Below, one piece after another: positions 7,990-17,482 of a stretch of 64,000 bases of DNA; the stretch's first letter is position 1; every line of letters begins with the position of its first letter. The DNA comes from Bin127 sp965220515 (GTDB taxonomy: Bacteria > Chloroflexota > Dehalococcoidia > Lucifugimonadales > Lucifugimonadaceae), in contig OZ244831.1 in NCBI GenBank assembly GCA_965220515.1, positions 1,302,001 to 1,366,000 of the forward strand. The letters are read 5' to 3'. The notes below the pieces were generated by a model. The model was not told the origin of the DNA. It worked only from the letters and a program-made list of their open reading frames with translations, and did no database searches. A program made the translations under genes and the position numbers.

Positions 7990-10476
7990 ATGGCTCTAGC
8001 GTCCGACATCCCACCTGATACTTCCCATCAACTCGGCGATCGCTACAACCACGTCGAGATCGAGCCTCGCATCAGGGAGCTCTGGGACGACGCCAACATC
8101 TATAGATGGAATCCTGACGATACCACCCGCCCGAAGTGGTTCGTCCAATCGATGTTCCCGTACCCATCCGGCGATCTACACATCGGACACTGGTTCGCGT
8201 TCAGCGGTGGTGATGCAGCAGCCCGATTCAAGCGGATGGAAGGATACAACGTCCTGCACCCCCAAGGTTTCGACGCCTTTGGTCTGCCGGCCGAAAATGC
8301 CGCCATCCGCGGCAATGTACACCCTAGTATCTGGACCTACGACAACATCGCCAACATGCGTAATCAGTTCGAGTTGATGGGCAACTCGTACGATTGGTCC
8401 CGACAGATCATTACTTGCGATCCCGAGTACTACAAGTGGAACCAGTACTTTTTCCTGAAGTTTCTTGAGAACGGGCTCGCTTATCGCTCCGACGGCGCTG
8501 TCAACTGGTGTCCCGAAGACCAGACAACTCTCGCCAACGAACAGGTCAAAGACGGCAAGTGCGAACGTTGTGAGACGGTTGTTATCAAGCGCAACATGCC
8601 GCAGTGGTACTTCGCCATCACTAAATATGCTGACGAAATGCTGGACATGTCTGGCATCGATTGGCCCGAGAAGGTTCTGGTCAGTCAGGAAAACTGGATC
8701 GGCCGATCCGAAGGTGTAGACATCCGCTTCGACATCTCCGAGTACGACCTCGAAACAACGTCGATTCCGACGTTCACAACCCGTATCGATACCATCTTTG
8801 GCGTCACCTTCGTGGTGTTGGCTCCCGAGCACCCCTTGGTTGACGAGTTGACCCAACCCGAATACCAAGCAACGGTCGAAAAATACGTCGCCGCGGCTGC
8901 CCGAGAGACCGAGATCGAGCGAACCTCAGCCGTGCGTGAGAAGACCGGCGTGCCCACCGGTTCTTTCTGTGTAAACCCGCTAAATGGCGAACGCGTTCCC
9001 ATACTCGTCGGCGACTATGTCTTAGCTACCTACGGCACCGGTGCGGTCATGGGCGTCCCTGCCCACGACGAACGCGACTTTGAGTTCGCCAAAAAGTACA
9101 ACCTCCCAATCCGAGTAGTTGTGGCTCCCGAGGGTTGGGATGGTCACGATCTCGACGCGGCTTATATCGCCTCCGGCGTCCAAGTCAACTCCGGCGAGTT
9201 CGACGGACTCCCCAGCGAACAGGGCAAAGAATCCATCTCCGACGTTATCGAGGCCAACGGATGGGGCGAACGGGTGGTCACCTACCATCTCCGTGATTGG
9301 CTCATCTCACGTCAACGCTACTGGGGAACCCCGATCCCGGTCATCTACTGCGACGACTGCGGAGCAGTTCCCGTCCCGTACGAAGATCTACCCGTGGAGC
9401 TGCCATCAGACGCTAAGTTCCAACCATCGGGCCGATCACCCCTGATCGAACACGAGGAGTTCTTGAACGCGCCTTGCCCTAACTGTGACAGACCGGGCAA
9501 GCGCGAGACAGACACTATGGACACGTTCATGGACTCGTCCTGGTACCACATGCGCTACCTCAGCCCCGAGGACGCTACCCATCCATTCGACAGGAAAGTC
9601 GCCAACGGCTGGGCGCCGGTCGATCAGTACACCGGCGGCATGGAACACGCCGTTATGCATCTCCTCTATGCCCGGTTCTTTAACCGCGCCATGCGTGATA
9701 TGGGCTACGTCGATTTCTCCGAACCGTACGTCCATCTCTTCAGTCATGGCACTTTGACAACCGAGACCGGGAAGATTTCGAAGCGCTCCAATCCTCTAGC
9801 GCCAGATCCCCTAGTAAAGGAGTACGGCGCCGACACCCTCCGCTGCTACCTCATGTTCTTAGGTCCTTGGGACCGAGGCGGAGCTTGGACCGAGTCTGGC
9901 ATCAACGGCATCCGGAGATGGTTGCACCGAGTCTGGGATATCGGCACACGTAACGCTAACGAACTGAACGGTGGCGACCAATCTGCCGAGCGCGAACTTG
10001 ACGTGGCATCACACACACTGACCAAGCGCGTGATTGAAGACATGCGCGCTTACAAATACAACACCGCCATCGCGGCGTTGATGACCTACGTTAATCAGAT
10101 GAACGACGCTTGGGAAAACGGAGGAGTCACCCCTGAACTCTGGCGCTCCAGCGTGCAACGGTTGCTACTACATCTAGCGCCACTCGCACCACACATCGCC
10201 GAAGAATTGTGGCTGCGCAACGGCTGGACATTCTCCATCCATGAGCAGACGCTACCAGAATGGGACGAGGCGAAACTAACTGTCGATACCATCAAGATCG
10301 TGGTGCAGGTGAATGGACGCGTTCGTGACACCATTACGGTTCCGACCGATGCTGGTGACAAAGAGATCGCCGCTGCCGCACTCTCGTCACCGGGCGCGGT
10401 TCGCCACACACAAGACAAACAAATCCGTCGCGAAATCTACGTCCCGGGGCGACTCTTCAACATCGTCGTCGGCTGA
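7990..10476 (+). CDS. leuS: Leucyl-tRNA synthetase
   Basis: An 828-residue class Ia synthetase that charges tRNA-Leu. The HIGH signature is at about 64-67 (GDLHIGHWFAFSGGD) in the Rossmann core. The editing CP1 domain spans about 230-420 (TTRIDTIFGVTFVVLAPEHP, GTGAVMGVPAHDERD). The second signature reads GKISKRSNPLAPDP near residue 595, where most LeuRS proteins have K-M-S-K-S-x-G-N. The C-terminal domain ends normally (VVQVNGRVRDTITVP). Length fits the bacterial form. The ATG at 7990 gives the expected N-terminus. The 270-bp region upstream shared with lexA shows no T-box leader. Confidence 0.97.
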   Translation: MALASDIPPDTSHQLGDRYNHVEIEPRIRELWDDANIYRWNPDDTTRPKWFVQSMFPYPSGDLHIGHWFAFSGGDAAARFKRMEGYNVLHPQGFDAFGLPAENAAIRGNVHPSIWTYDNIANMRNQFELMGNSYDWSRQIITCDPEYYKWNQYFFLKFLENGLAYRSDGAVNWCPEDQTTLANEQVKDGKCERCETVVIKRNMPQWYFAITKYADEMLDMSGIDWPEKVLVSQENWIGRSEGVDIRFDISEYDLETTSIPTFTTRIDTIFGVTFVVLAPEHPLVDELTQPEYQATVEKYVAAAARETEIERTSAVREKTGVPTGSFCVNPLNGERVPILVGDYVLATYGTGAVMGVPAHDERDFEFAKKYNLPIRVVVAPEGWDGHDLDAAYIASGVQVNSGEFDGLPSEQGKESISDVIEANGWGERVVTYHLRDWLISRQRYWGTPIPVIYCDDCGAVPVPYEDLPVELPSDAKFQPSGRSPLIEHEEFLNAPCPNCDRPGKRETDTMDTFMDSSWYHMRYLSPEDATHPFDRKVANGWAPVDQYTGGMEHAVMHLLYARFFNRAMRDMGYVDFSEPYVHLFSHGTLTTETGKISKRSNPLAPDPLVKEYGADTLRCYLMFLGPWDRGGAWTESGINGIRRWLHRVWDIGTRNANELNGGDQSAERELDVASHTLTKRVIEDMRAYKYNTAIAALMTYVNQMNDAWENGGVTPELWRSSVQRLLLHLAPLAPHIAEELWLRNGWTFSIHEQTLPEWDEAKLTVDTIKIVVQVNGRVRDTITVPTDAGDKEIAAAALSSPGAVRHTQDKQIRREIYVPGRLFNIVVG

Positions 10477-10500
10477 CAACGACTAGGTCAACCAGCCTGT

Positions 10501-10830
10501 TCAGTTGTTCGAGTGACCGTTACCGTTGCGGCGTTCATTCAAGTCGTCGTTGTGGAAAATCCCACGCTCTTCGCCTTGATACGCATGCACCGCGACCTCA
10601 ATCCCATCGACGCCTACTAACTGGTTCATCTCCTGGATGAACCGGTTGACGATCTCGCGAAGGTCTTCTTCGGTCAGATTTTCTCGGACGATTAATGTCG
10701 CGTGCACCATTCCGTGGGGAAAGTGCACGTCGAGCCTTCCGACATCGCGGTCTTCGCTATCGACAACGAAAAATGATTCGGAGTTTGGGGTCCGCAGTTC
10801 TCTGTGCAGCGTGTAGTTTGTCATTTGCAC
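10501..10830 (-). CDS. Small hypothetical protein
   Basis: A 109-residue soluble protein that I do not recognise. It has a plausible alternating beta/alpha pattern (SFFVVDSEDRDVGRLDVHF, HGMVHATLIVRENLTEEDLR, then a helix EIVNRFIQEMNQLV, then GIEVAVHAYQGEE) and a disordered Asn/Gly/Arg tail. The start could be the third residue, also Met. It converges on leuS with a 24-bp gap and ends an apparent single-gene unit downstream of proA. The amino-acid composition and codon use look like a real gene and the reverse strand has no competing credible frame. No catalytic motif or signal peptide is visible. Confidence 0.7.
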   Translation of the reverse strand: MQMTNYTLHRELRTPNSESFFVVDSEDRDVGRLDVHFPHGMVHATLIVRENLTEEDLREIVNRFIQEMNQLVGVDGIEVAVHAYQGEERGIFHNDDLNERRNGNGHSNN

Positions 10831-10860
10831 TAACCCTAACCCTCTCCTCTTAGAAAAGGG
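10831..10860. repeat. Diverged copy of the CCCTCTCCC hairpin repeat family
   Basis: The reading taaccctaaccctctcct followed by cttagaaaaggg matches, in reverse orientation and with a decayed second arm, the family seen intact at 26262 and 29313 (hairpin plus tail gttagggtgaggg). It sits at the 5' end of the small hypothetical gene, immediately before its start codon on the minus strand. Confidence 0.55.
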
Positions 10861-10924
10861 CTCACAGTTATTTGCGCTCTTGAACCTCGCGAGATTTCAA
10901 TCCAAAGTCGCCATGTAATGTTGC

Positions 10925-12226
10925 CTATGTGCGGACATGACCATCGCCGATGACCACCCACTTGTAGGACATGATCTCGCGGATCCCCATTGGTCCGCGC
11001 GCGTGCAGCTTGTTGGTGGATATCGCTACCTCTGCACCCAAACCGAACTCACCGCCGTCGTTGAACCGAGTCGAGGCATTCGCGAATACCGCCGAAGCGT
11101 CGACCTCGTTCAAGAAGCGCTCGACCACATCAGCATTTTCTGCAACCACCGCCTCGGAGTGGCCCGAACCGTAATGTCTGATGTGCTCCAGAGCCTCGTC
11201 GATACTACGCACAACCTTCACCGACAATATCAACGCCAAAAACTCGGTGCCGAAGTCGTCCTCGCTTGCCTGTTTGACCTGCAATGTTCGTCGTTTCGGA
11301 CCGAGCAACGCCCAAGCGCGGTTGTCGGCGCGGACCTCAACGCCAGCATCCGATAGTCGGTCGGACAAACCATTCAGAACTGCACCCGCAATGTTCTCGT
11401 GAACTAGCAACGTATCCAACGCGTTGCACACCGTATGCCGTTGTGCCTTCGCGTTGAAGACCACATCGATCGCTTTGTCGATATCCGCGGATGCGTCGAC
11501 ATACGCATGGCACACACCTATCCCACCCGTAACTGCCGGCATCTTCGCCTTTTCCGCCACCATGTGAACCAATTCCGAGCTGCCGCGAGGGACCAACATA
11601 TCGATGCAGTCGTCCATCTCCAACATCTCTCCGACCAAGGCACGATCGGTGGTTTCCACGAATTGGACGGAGTCCACTGGCAAGCCGGCCGCCACTACCG
11701 ACTCTCGTGCCAGAGATGCCAACGCTGAGTTCGTCCGGATTGCTTCCTTGCCACCGCGCAGTATTACAGCGTTTCCGGCCTTCAAACACAAAGCGGCGAT
11801 ATCGATGGTGATGTTTGGGCGACTCTCATAGATGACGCCGATCACACCCAAAGGAACGCGAACCCGGCGTATCAGCATCCCGTTATAAGCCCGACGTTCT
11901 TCCAAAACCTCGCCGATCAGATCGTCAAGATCCGCGATATTGATCACCGCACTCGCGATATCAGCGATTCGATCTGCGTTCAGCATCATTCGCTCGGCAA
12001 CGTGCTCATCCAGACCATCGGCTCTGGCCGCCGCCAAGTCCACATCATTCGCTGCCAATATGCGATCACTCTCGACATTTAGTGCCGTCGCCAAAGTTCG
12101 CAACGCCCTATCGCGCTGTTCAGCGGTGCAACGGCCCAACTCTTCCGCCGCCGCCCGCGCCGCCGATCCCATGGCGCGAATGTCCGCCGTCGCCACCGTT
12201 GATGTCGGTTTTTCTACTAAAACCAT
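10925..12226 (-). CDS. proA: Gamma-glutamyl phosphate reductase (glutamate-5-semialdehyde dehydrogenase)
   Basis: A 433-residue aldehyde-dehydrogenase-fold enzyme that reduces glutamyl 5-phosphate with NADPH in proline synthesis. The catalytic cysteine lies in QRHTVCNALDTLLVH. Other ProA hallmarks are GVIGVIYESRPNITIDI, GNAVILRGGKEA, LVPRGSS and GIGVCHAYVD, plus the C-terminal FNDGGEFGLGAEVAISTNKLHARGP region. Length is normal. It lies downstream of proB on the same strand with a 56-bp gap, so the two are probably co-transcribed. The labile glutamyl phosphate would then pass between enzymes made together. Confidence 0.97.
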   Translation of the reverse strand: MVLVEKPTSTVATADIRAMGSAARAAAEELGRCTAEQRDRALRTLATALNVESDRILAANDVDLAAARADGLDEHVAERMMLNADRIADIASAVINIADLDDLIGEVLEERRAYNGMLIRRVRVPLGVIGVIYESRPNITIDIAALCLKAGNAVILRGGKEAIRTNSALASLARESVVAAGLPVDSVQFVETTDRALVGEMLEMDDCIDMLVPRGSSELVHMVAEKAKMPAVTGGIGVCHAYVDASADIDKAIDVVFNAKAQRHTVCNALDTLLVHENIAGAVLNGLSDRLSDAGVEVRADNRAWALLGPKRRTLQVKQASEDDFGTEFLALILSVKVVRSIDEALEHIRHYGSGHSEAVVAENADVVERFLNEVDASAVFANASTRFNDGGEFGLGAEVAISTNKLHARGPMGIREIMSYKWVVIGDGHVRT

Positions 12227-12282
12227 CTCTTAGCTGTCACCCTGAACTGTTGCCGACACAGAGAATTTCCGTTGCCTGACTC

Positions 12283-13548
12283 TCAATCCGATGAAGGTAT
12301 CAGTCGTTCTGATGTCGATTCCATCGCCCCGATTGCGCCGATCACGAGATTGTTGCGATGCACGATCTCACGACCGAAATAGTTCTCCAAAATATTGGGC
12401 ATTTCGCCCGATCTTTTACCCATCACGAGCCTTGTCTGGGTTGCTGAGTAGTTGCTGAGGCCCCAAGCTACATCCTTGCCGGACAGAGACTTCACCCCAA
12501 TGATATCGCCACGCTCGAAATCGCCCTCAACGGAAGTGACGCCAACCGGAAGAAGACTCACTCCTTTTTCCGTCAACGCCTGAACCGCGCCGTCGTCGAT
12601 CGTTACTGCTCCAGTAGCTTCCGTTCCACCGGTGAGCAACCACCGCTTCCGACTCTCCGTCGGCGGCACCAGTGAGTGAAACCTCGTCCCGATCTTCTCT
12701 CCGTCCAGCAACCTGCCAACGATATTCACTACGTGCCCATCCGCGATGACCATGTCTACGCCCGACAACGTGGCCACCTCAGCGGCCGCGAGCTTGCTGC
12801 GCATCCCGCCACTGCCGCGGCTATCGCTCGGGCCACCGGCGAAGCCTCGGATATCTTCAGTTATCTCGTACACGTCGTGTATCAGCAACGCGTCTGGGGT
12901 CTGGTGCGGGTCCGCCGTGTGCAGGCCATCCATCTCTCCTAACAACACCAGCAAGTCAGCGTCTAAAACATTCGCCAGCATCGCAGACAACCGATCGTTG
13001 TCCCCGTAAGTCACACCGACGATCTCCTCAACCGCAACTACGTCGTTTTCGTTCACGATCGGCACGATCCCCGCCTCCAGCAACATCTCCATCGTGCCAC
13101 GCACATTTAGGTATCCGTCTCGTTGGTTCAACACGCTGCGAGAAAGCAGAGTCTGCGCCACATCGATCCCGTACCGCCCGAACTCGCTCTTATACAACGC
13201 GATAACGTCCACCTGCCCGATCGCCGCCGCTGCCTGCCGTGCCGTTACATTCCGTCGTCGAAGTCTTCCTCGGCTCTTGGGACTGCGGGTAATAAGTGTG
13301 TCCATACCAGCACCCACTGCTCCCGAAGATACGATCACCAACTCCAGTCCCGATCGATGTGCCTCTGCGATCTGCCTAACGAGATCGGAAATCGTCTCGA
13401 TGTCGAGCTCCCCCGAATCCCGAGTAACGATATTCGTGCCCAATTTGAACACTGCACGTCTGATCACGCGCTTATCTGGATTTGTCTTAGCAGAGAGGCG
13501 CGCCATAGGTGAGATTATAAGGTTCGTAATTTCGCGGATCTTCGACAT
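12283..13548 (-). CDS. proB: Glutamate 5-kinase with PUA domain
   Basis: A 421-residue protein. The amino-acid kinase domain (about 25-290) includes FKLGTNIVTRDSGELD, VIVSSGAVGAGM, IVNENDVVAVEE and GSGGMRSKLAAAE. A C-terminal PUA domain (about 310-395, ALTEKGVSLLPVGVTSVEGD) completes the standard bacterial layout. It phosphorylates glutamate as the first step of proline synthesis and is usually feedback-inhibited by proline. The start shown is the longest; an ATG at 13506 (MARLSAKTNPDKRVIRR) removes 14 unusual residues and may be the true one. It diverges from mfd across a 45-80 bp gap that contains a strong hairpin. Confidence 0.95.
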   Translation of the reverse strand: MSKIREITNLIISPMARLSAKTNPDKRVIRRAVFKLGTNIVTRDSGELDIETISDLVRQIAEAHRSGLELVIVSSGAVGAGMDTLITRSPKSRGRLRRRNVTARQAAAAIGQVDVIALYKSEFGRYGIDVAQTLLSRSVLNQRDGYLNVRGTMEMLLEAGIVPIVNENDVVAVEEIVGVTYGDNDRLSAMLANVLDADLLVLLGEMDGLHTADPHQTPDALLIHDVYEITEDIRGFAGGPSDSRGSGGMRSKLAAAEVATLSGVDMVIADGHVVNIVGRLLDGEKIGTRFHSLVPPTESRKRWLLTGGTEATGAVTIDDGAVQALTEKGVSLLPVGVTSVEGDFERGDIIGVKSLSGKDVAWGLSNYSATQTRLVMGKRSGEMPNILENYFGREIVHRNNLVIGAIGAMESTSERLIPSSD

Positions 13549-13590
13549 CTACGTTGCACAGACGAACGATAGAATCGAACCCTAAGAACC

Positions 13591-13610
13591 GCCCGCAAGA
13601 GTTTGCGGGC
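13591..13610. promoter_or_regulatory. Perfect hairpin between proB and mfd
   Basis: GCCCGCAA and TTGCGGGC form a perfect 8-bp stem around the loop GAGT. It lies 20 bp before the mfd ATG at 13630 and covers the potential TTG start at 13603, which argues against that TTG. No T-run follows on the plus strand. It could be a 5' leader structure in the mfd mRNA or an operator for the divergent pair. Confidence 0.5.
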
Positions 13611-13629
13611 TATTAGCGCGCGTAACTGC

Positions 13630-16600
13630 ATGCCGTCAAAAACGCAACCATTCCTTGCGACCCTAGCCGACCGATTAGCCGGTACGACTCAGTTCGCCGC
13701 AATTGGTAGTTTGCTGGCCCAACCGCGCGCCAACGTCCCGACCTTATGTCCAGAGCCGGCAAACCCCTTTCTGATCGCCGCGCTTTGGCGCAATCTCGGA
13801 TTGCCGATACTTGTCATTACACCGAACCCCGACTCGGCCCAGCGCATCGTAGATCAACTGTCCACTTGGACCGGTGCTCCAGATGTCGACGAGGATAGAT
13901 CGCCGATCCACCACTTTATCGAAACTGGCAGTATCCCATTCGAACGTTACGAGCCAGATCGCGGCACCGCGCAAAGACGTTTGATGACACTCGATGCGCT
14001 CCGCCGTTACTCGCCCGGGGAACCTAACCCGCCGTTGGTCGTCGCATCGGTACACGCTATCGCCGAACGAACCGTCGGAAAACCCGTATTTGATGGCATC
14101 ATCCGACTACTGCGCGTTAGTGACCGCATCGATTTGACTGAGACGATGCGACATCTCACCGCTTCTGGTTACGAGGTGCAACCCACCGTCGAGCAACCCG
14201 GCACCGTGTCCCGACGTGGCGGGATCATCGACATCTTCCCTGTTGGTACTATCCATCCGGTCCGCATTGAACTATTCGACGACGAAATCGACAGCATGAG
14301 GCTGTTCGACGTCGAAACCCAGCGCTCATTCGCTGATGTCGACCAATTGGACATCGTACCGGCGAGAGAAGAGTTGCCTGCGTTCGTCGATCCGCAAGCG
14401 ATCCGCGACTCGATCGGCTCGCTCAACACCGACAACATCGATTTCACGCGACTTTCTACTCGCCGGTTAACAGATGAGCTGAACCTAGTCGCCGAAGGCG
14501 TGATCGACAGCGAACTTGCTTTCTACGCCGGTTTCTTCAACCGCGGTTCCCTGTTCGACTACTTACCGCCAGAAACGATCGTGATCGCCGTGCGGCCTCG
14601 AATAATCTCGGAATCTGCATCTGGTATCGACCGACGTTTAGAGGAAGTGAGGCGCGTTAAAGAGCGCCGTGGGGAAGTTCCCATCGATTTTCCGACTCAA
14701 CACATGCTCTGGGCCGAAGTCGCGCAACGCATCGAAACCGTTGGTCGGAGGCTAGAGATCGATCCATTTGGGATCGACACCCGCGATCTAGGCAAGAAAC
14801 TGCCGCTGCCGATCAATCGACAACTAACCGCCAACAATGTAGACCCAAGCGCATTCGAGTTCGAAGAAGAAGAGCCTATCAGCGCGGTCCTCGACGATCC
14901 TACCATCGCGCTACAACGCGCAATAGAGGACGGCTCAACCCAAATCGTCGCCATAACCAGCCATGCCGTCCGACTCTATGAACTCGTCGAAGAAGCCGGT
15001 ATCGATTCCCGCTACGAGAAGCAATCCGTTGCTTCTGTTAAAAACGATGCCTCCGTTGTGATCGCCGAAGGCTACGCAACTTCCGGTTTCGACCTCGAGC
15101 TAGACGACGGCAAAAACATACGTATCCTCACTGACGCCGAAATCTTCGGTATCCGTCGTCAACGCCGTCGCACACACCGCCGAGCGATGCGACGCGGTCC
15201 GCAGCTTGAGCAATTGCAACCAGGCGTCTACGTCGTTCACGTCGATCACGGCATCGCCAAATTCCTCGGCACCGAGACCAAAGAACCAGACGGACGCGAG
15301 CACCTCGTACTCCAATACGCGAGAGACGACCGAGTATATGTACCCACTGAGCACATCGACCGGATACAGATCTATCAAGGCGGCGGTGAAACCGCTCCAA
15401 AACTCTCCAAACTGGGCACTCAAGAATGGCGCTCCGCGCGTCGACGCGCGAAACGAGCGACCGAGATCGTCGCCAACGAACTCCTAAGCATCTACGCCGC
15501 TCGGATGTTGGCGAAGGGCATCCAAGCCGATCCGGACACCCCGTGGCAACAGGTACTAGAAGCCAGCTTCCCCTTCGAAGAGACGCCCGACCAGATAACC
15601 GCCCTCCAAGCCGTCAAACAAGACATGGAGGACGAGAAGTCGATGGACCGCATCATCTGTGGCGATGTTGGCTTCGGGAAAACCGAGATCGCCTTGCGGA
15701 GCGCCTTCAAGGCCGTTCAAAACGGTCGCCAAGCCGCCGTTTTGGTGCCAACAACCCTCCTCGCTCAGCAGCACTACGACACTTTCAGAGAACGCCTCGC
15801 ACCATTCCCCGTCGCAGTCGATGTCATCTCCAGATTCCGGTCTCGCGATGACCAGCAAGACATTCTCGAGCGGTTGGCTGCCGGCAAGATCGACATCATC
15901 ATCGGCACACACCGGCTGATCCAGCGTGACATCGTCTTCAATGACCTCGGACTGGTTGTCATCGATGAAGAGCAGAAGTTCGGTGTAAGACACAAAGAGC
16001 ACATGAAGAGGTTGCGTGCCGCAGTTGACGTCTTGACGCTCTCCGCCACTCCGATCCCGCGCACGCTTTACATGTCGATCGCTGGCATCCGCGACATGAG
16101 CAATATGGAGACCGCTCCCGAAGAGCGCCTACCGGTACGCACATTCGTCTCGGAATCCAGCGACGACCTCATACGAGAAGCGATCCTGCGCGAACTGGAT
16201 CGCGGAGGCCAAGTCTTCTTCCTCCACAACCGCGTCAAAGGGATCGAACGCGTCTCACGCCGGCTCCGAGAACTCGTCCCCGAAGCCTCGTTCACTATTG
16301 GTCACGGACAGATGCCCGAAGGACAGCTAGAGGAGGTCGTCACCGCCTTCGAACGCGGCGAGTACGACGTCCTCGTATGCACCACCATCATCGAAGCCGG
16401 TATCGACATGCCGAATGTCAACACACTCATCGTTGACGATGCGGATCGCTTCGGATTGGCTCAGCTCCACCACATTAGAGGTCGAGTCGGACGCGGAGCC
16501 AAGCAAGGCTTCGCCTACCTGCTAGTTCAACCCAACAAATCGTTGACGGAAGAAGCCGACGCTCGACTGAACACCATCCTCGCGGCCACCGAACTCGGAT

Positions 16601-17385
16601 CCGGATTCAAGATAGCTATGCGTGACCTCGAAATCCGTGGCATGGGCAACGTCATCGGTGCCGAGCAGAGCGGACACGTCGCCGCCATCGGCTTGCACCT
16701 CTACACTCAGTTGCTCTCCCAATCCGTAGAAGAACTCAAAAAGCGCATCGAGCAATCACCTGGCGGAGAAATCCCCGTTCCTGCTCCCGCAATTGGCAAC
16801 GGCGAAATCTCTTCTCCTTCCCACTCTGGCGGAAGTGCCGAAGGCGATGGGGACCCGACCGACGACCATAAACCAAAGTTGAATGGTCACTCCGACGACG
16901 ATTGGCAGCCACCAAGCATGATCCGGGCCGACATCCGCCTCGGTATCGACGACAACGTGCCCATCGAGTACGTTGAAGACCTCGCTCAACGTCTCTCCTT
17001 CCACCAAAGGCTTTCTTGGGCCAGAAGTGAGCAGGAGATCAACGAACTCCGCGCCGAACTCCGCGACCGCTACGGTCCAATCCCTGACAGCGTAGAAGGC
17101 TTGCTAGAAACCGCGCGTATTCGATTGCTCGCAGAACAGGCCGATTGCGCCTCCTTACGCGCAAGTAGCGAACGCGCCCGCATCATCATGAACTCCCCCG
17201 TCGGCGGAGCGAAAACGCAATTACAACGGCTGCTCGGTCCTCAAGCTCGTGTCGGCAACACCCAGATCGTCATCGAAGCCGATAAAGGCATGGACGCGCA
17301 CGGGTTCGTCGAAGAAATCGCCGCCGTACTCGAAACCATCCGCAACTTCAAACAGCGCGTCATGGCGTTGCTCAGCGCGTCCTAA
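13630..17385 (+). CDS. mfd: Transcription-repair coupling factor Mfd
   Basis: About 1251 residues from the ATG at 13630; a longer TTG-initiated reading from 13603 would start inside a hairpin and is not favoured. The UvrB-homology region comes first (PFERYEPDRGTAQRRL, RRGGIIDIFP). A CarD-like RNA-polymerase-interacting domain follows (PGVYVVHVDHGIAKFLG). The SF2 translocase has Walker A GDVGFGKTEIALR near residue 678, VVIDEEQKFGVRHK, LSATPIPRTL, and motif VI in HHIRGRVGRG. A C-terminal TRCF domain ends the protein. Mfd removes RNA polymerase stalled at lesions and recruits UvrA. A low-complexity Gly/Ser/Pro/Asp insert separates the translocase from the TRCF domain (nucleotides about 16755-16920). 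Part of it is encoded by a dispersed repeat. Confidence 0.97.
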   Translation: MPSKTQPFLATLADRLAGTTQFAAIGSLLAQPRANVPTLCPEPANPFLIAALWRNLGLPILVITPNPDSAQRIVDQLSTWTGAPDVDEDRSPIHHFIETGSIPFERYEPDRGTAQRRLMTLDALRRYSPGEPNPPLVVASVHAIAERTVGKPVFDGIIRLLRVSDRIDLTETMRHLTASGYEVQPTVEQPGTVSRRGGIIDIFPVGTIHPVRIELFDDEIDSMRLFDVETQRSFADVDQLDIVPAREELPAFVDPQAIRDSIGSLNTDNIDFTRLSTRRLTDELNLVAEGVIDSELAFYAGFFNRGSLFDYLPPETIVIAVRPRIISESASGIDRRLEEVRRVKERRGEVPIDFPTQHMLWAEVAQRIETVGRRLEIDPFGIDTRDLGKKLPLPINRQLTANNVDPSAFEFEEEEPISAVLDDPTIALQRAIEDGSTQIVAITSHAVRLYELVEEAGIDSRYEKQSVASVKNDASVVIAEGYATSGFDLELDDGKNIRILTDAEIFGIRRQRRRTHRRAMRRGPQLEQLQPGVYVVHVDHGIAKFLGTETKEPDGREHLVLQYARDDRVYVPTEHIDRIQIYQGGGETAPKLSKLGTQEWRSARRRAKRATEIVANELLSIYAARMLAKGIQADPDTPWQQVLEASFPFEETPDQITALQAVKQDMEDEKSMDRIICGDVGFGKTEIALRSAFKAVQNGRQAAVLVPTTLLAQQHYDTFRERLAPFPVAVDVISRFRSRDDQQDILERLAAGKIDIIIGTHRLIQRDIVFNDLGLVVIDEEQKFGVRHKEHMKRLRAAVDVLTLSATPIPRTLYMSIAGIRDMSNMETAPEERLPVRTFVSESSDDLIREAILRELDRGGQVFFLHNRVKGIERVSRRLRELVPEASFTIGHGQMPEGQLEEVVTAFERGEYDVLVCTTIIEAGIDMPNVNTLIVDDADRFGLAQLHHIRGRVGRGAKQGFAYLLVQPNKSLTEEADARLNTILAATELGSGFKIAMRDLEIRGMGNVIGAEQSGHVAAIGLHLYTQLLSQSVEELKKRIEQSPGGEIPVPAPAIGNGEISSPSHSGGSAEGDGDPTDDHKPKLNGHSDDDWQPPSMIRADIRLGIDDNVPIEYVEDLAQRLSFHQRLSWARSEQEINELRAELRDRYGPIPDSVEGLLETARIRLLAEQADCASLRASSERARIIMNSPVGGAKTQLQRLLGPQARVGNTQIVIEADKGMDAHGFVEEIAAVLETIRNFKQRVMALLSAS
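16811..16855. repeat. Dispersed repeat copy inside the mfd coding region
   Basis: This stretch aligns with the intergenic repeat at 29371-29414. Both contain GGAAGTGCCGAAGGCGATGG and are preceded by a C/T-rich arm (cttctccttccc here, cttccccttccc there). One single-base length difference and a few substitutions separate them. Here it is read in frame as SPSHSGGSAEGDGD within a linker of Mfd. Confidence 0.7.
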
Positions 17386-17482
17386 TTCTCCTCTAACCGA
17401 ACTCTCGGGCTGGTGTAAAGTGATGATGCCACGCGCACATCAGCCTATGTGTGCATCGAATCAGCCAACTCGGACTCGCAAT

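Noticed and set aside
17249..17482. N-terminal extension of the sulfatase-like protein into mfd
   Set aside because: The extra 78 codons overlap the mfd end in another frame and are Ser/Lys/Pro-rich; family proteins start at the strand MNVIWITAD.
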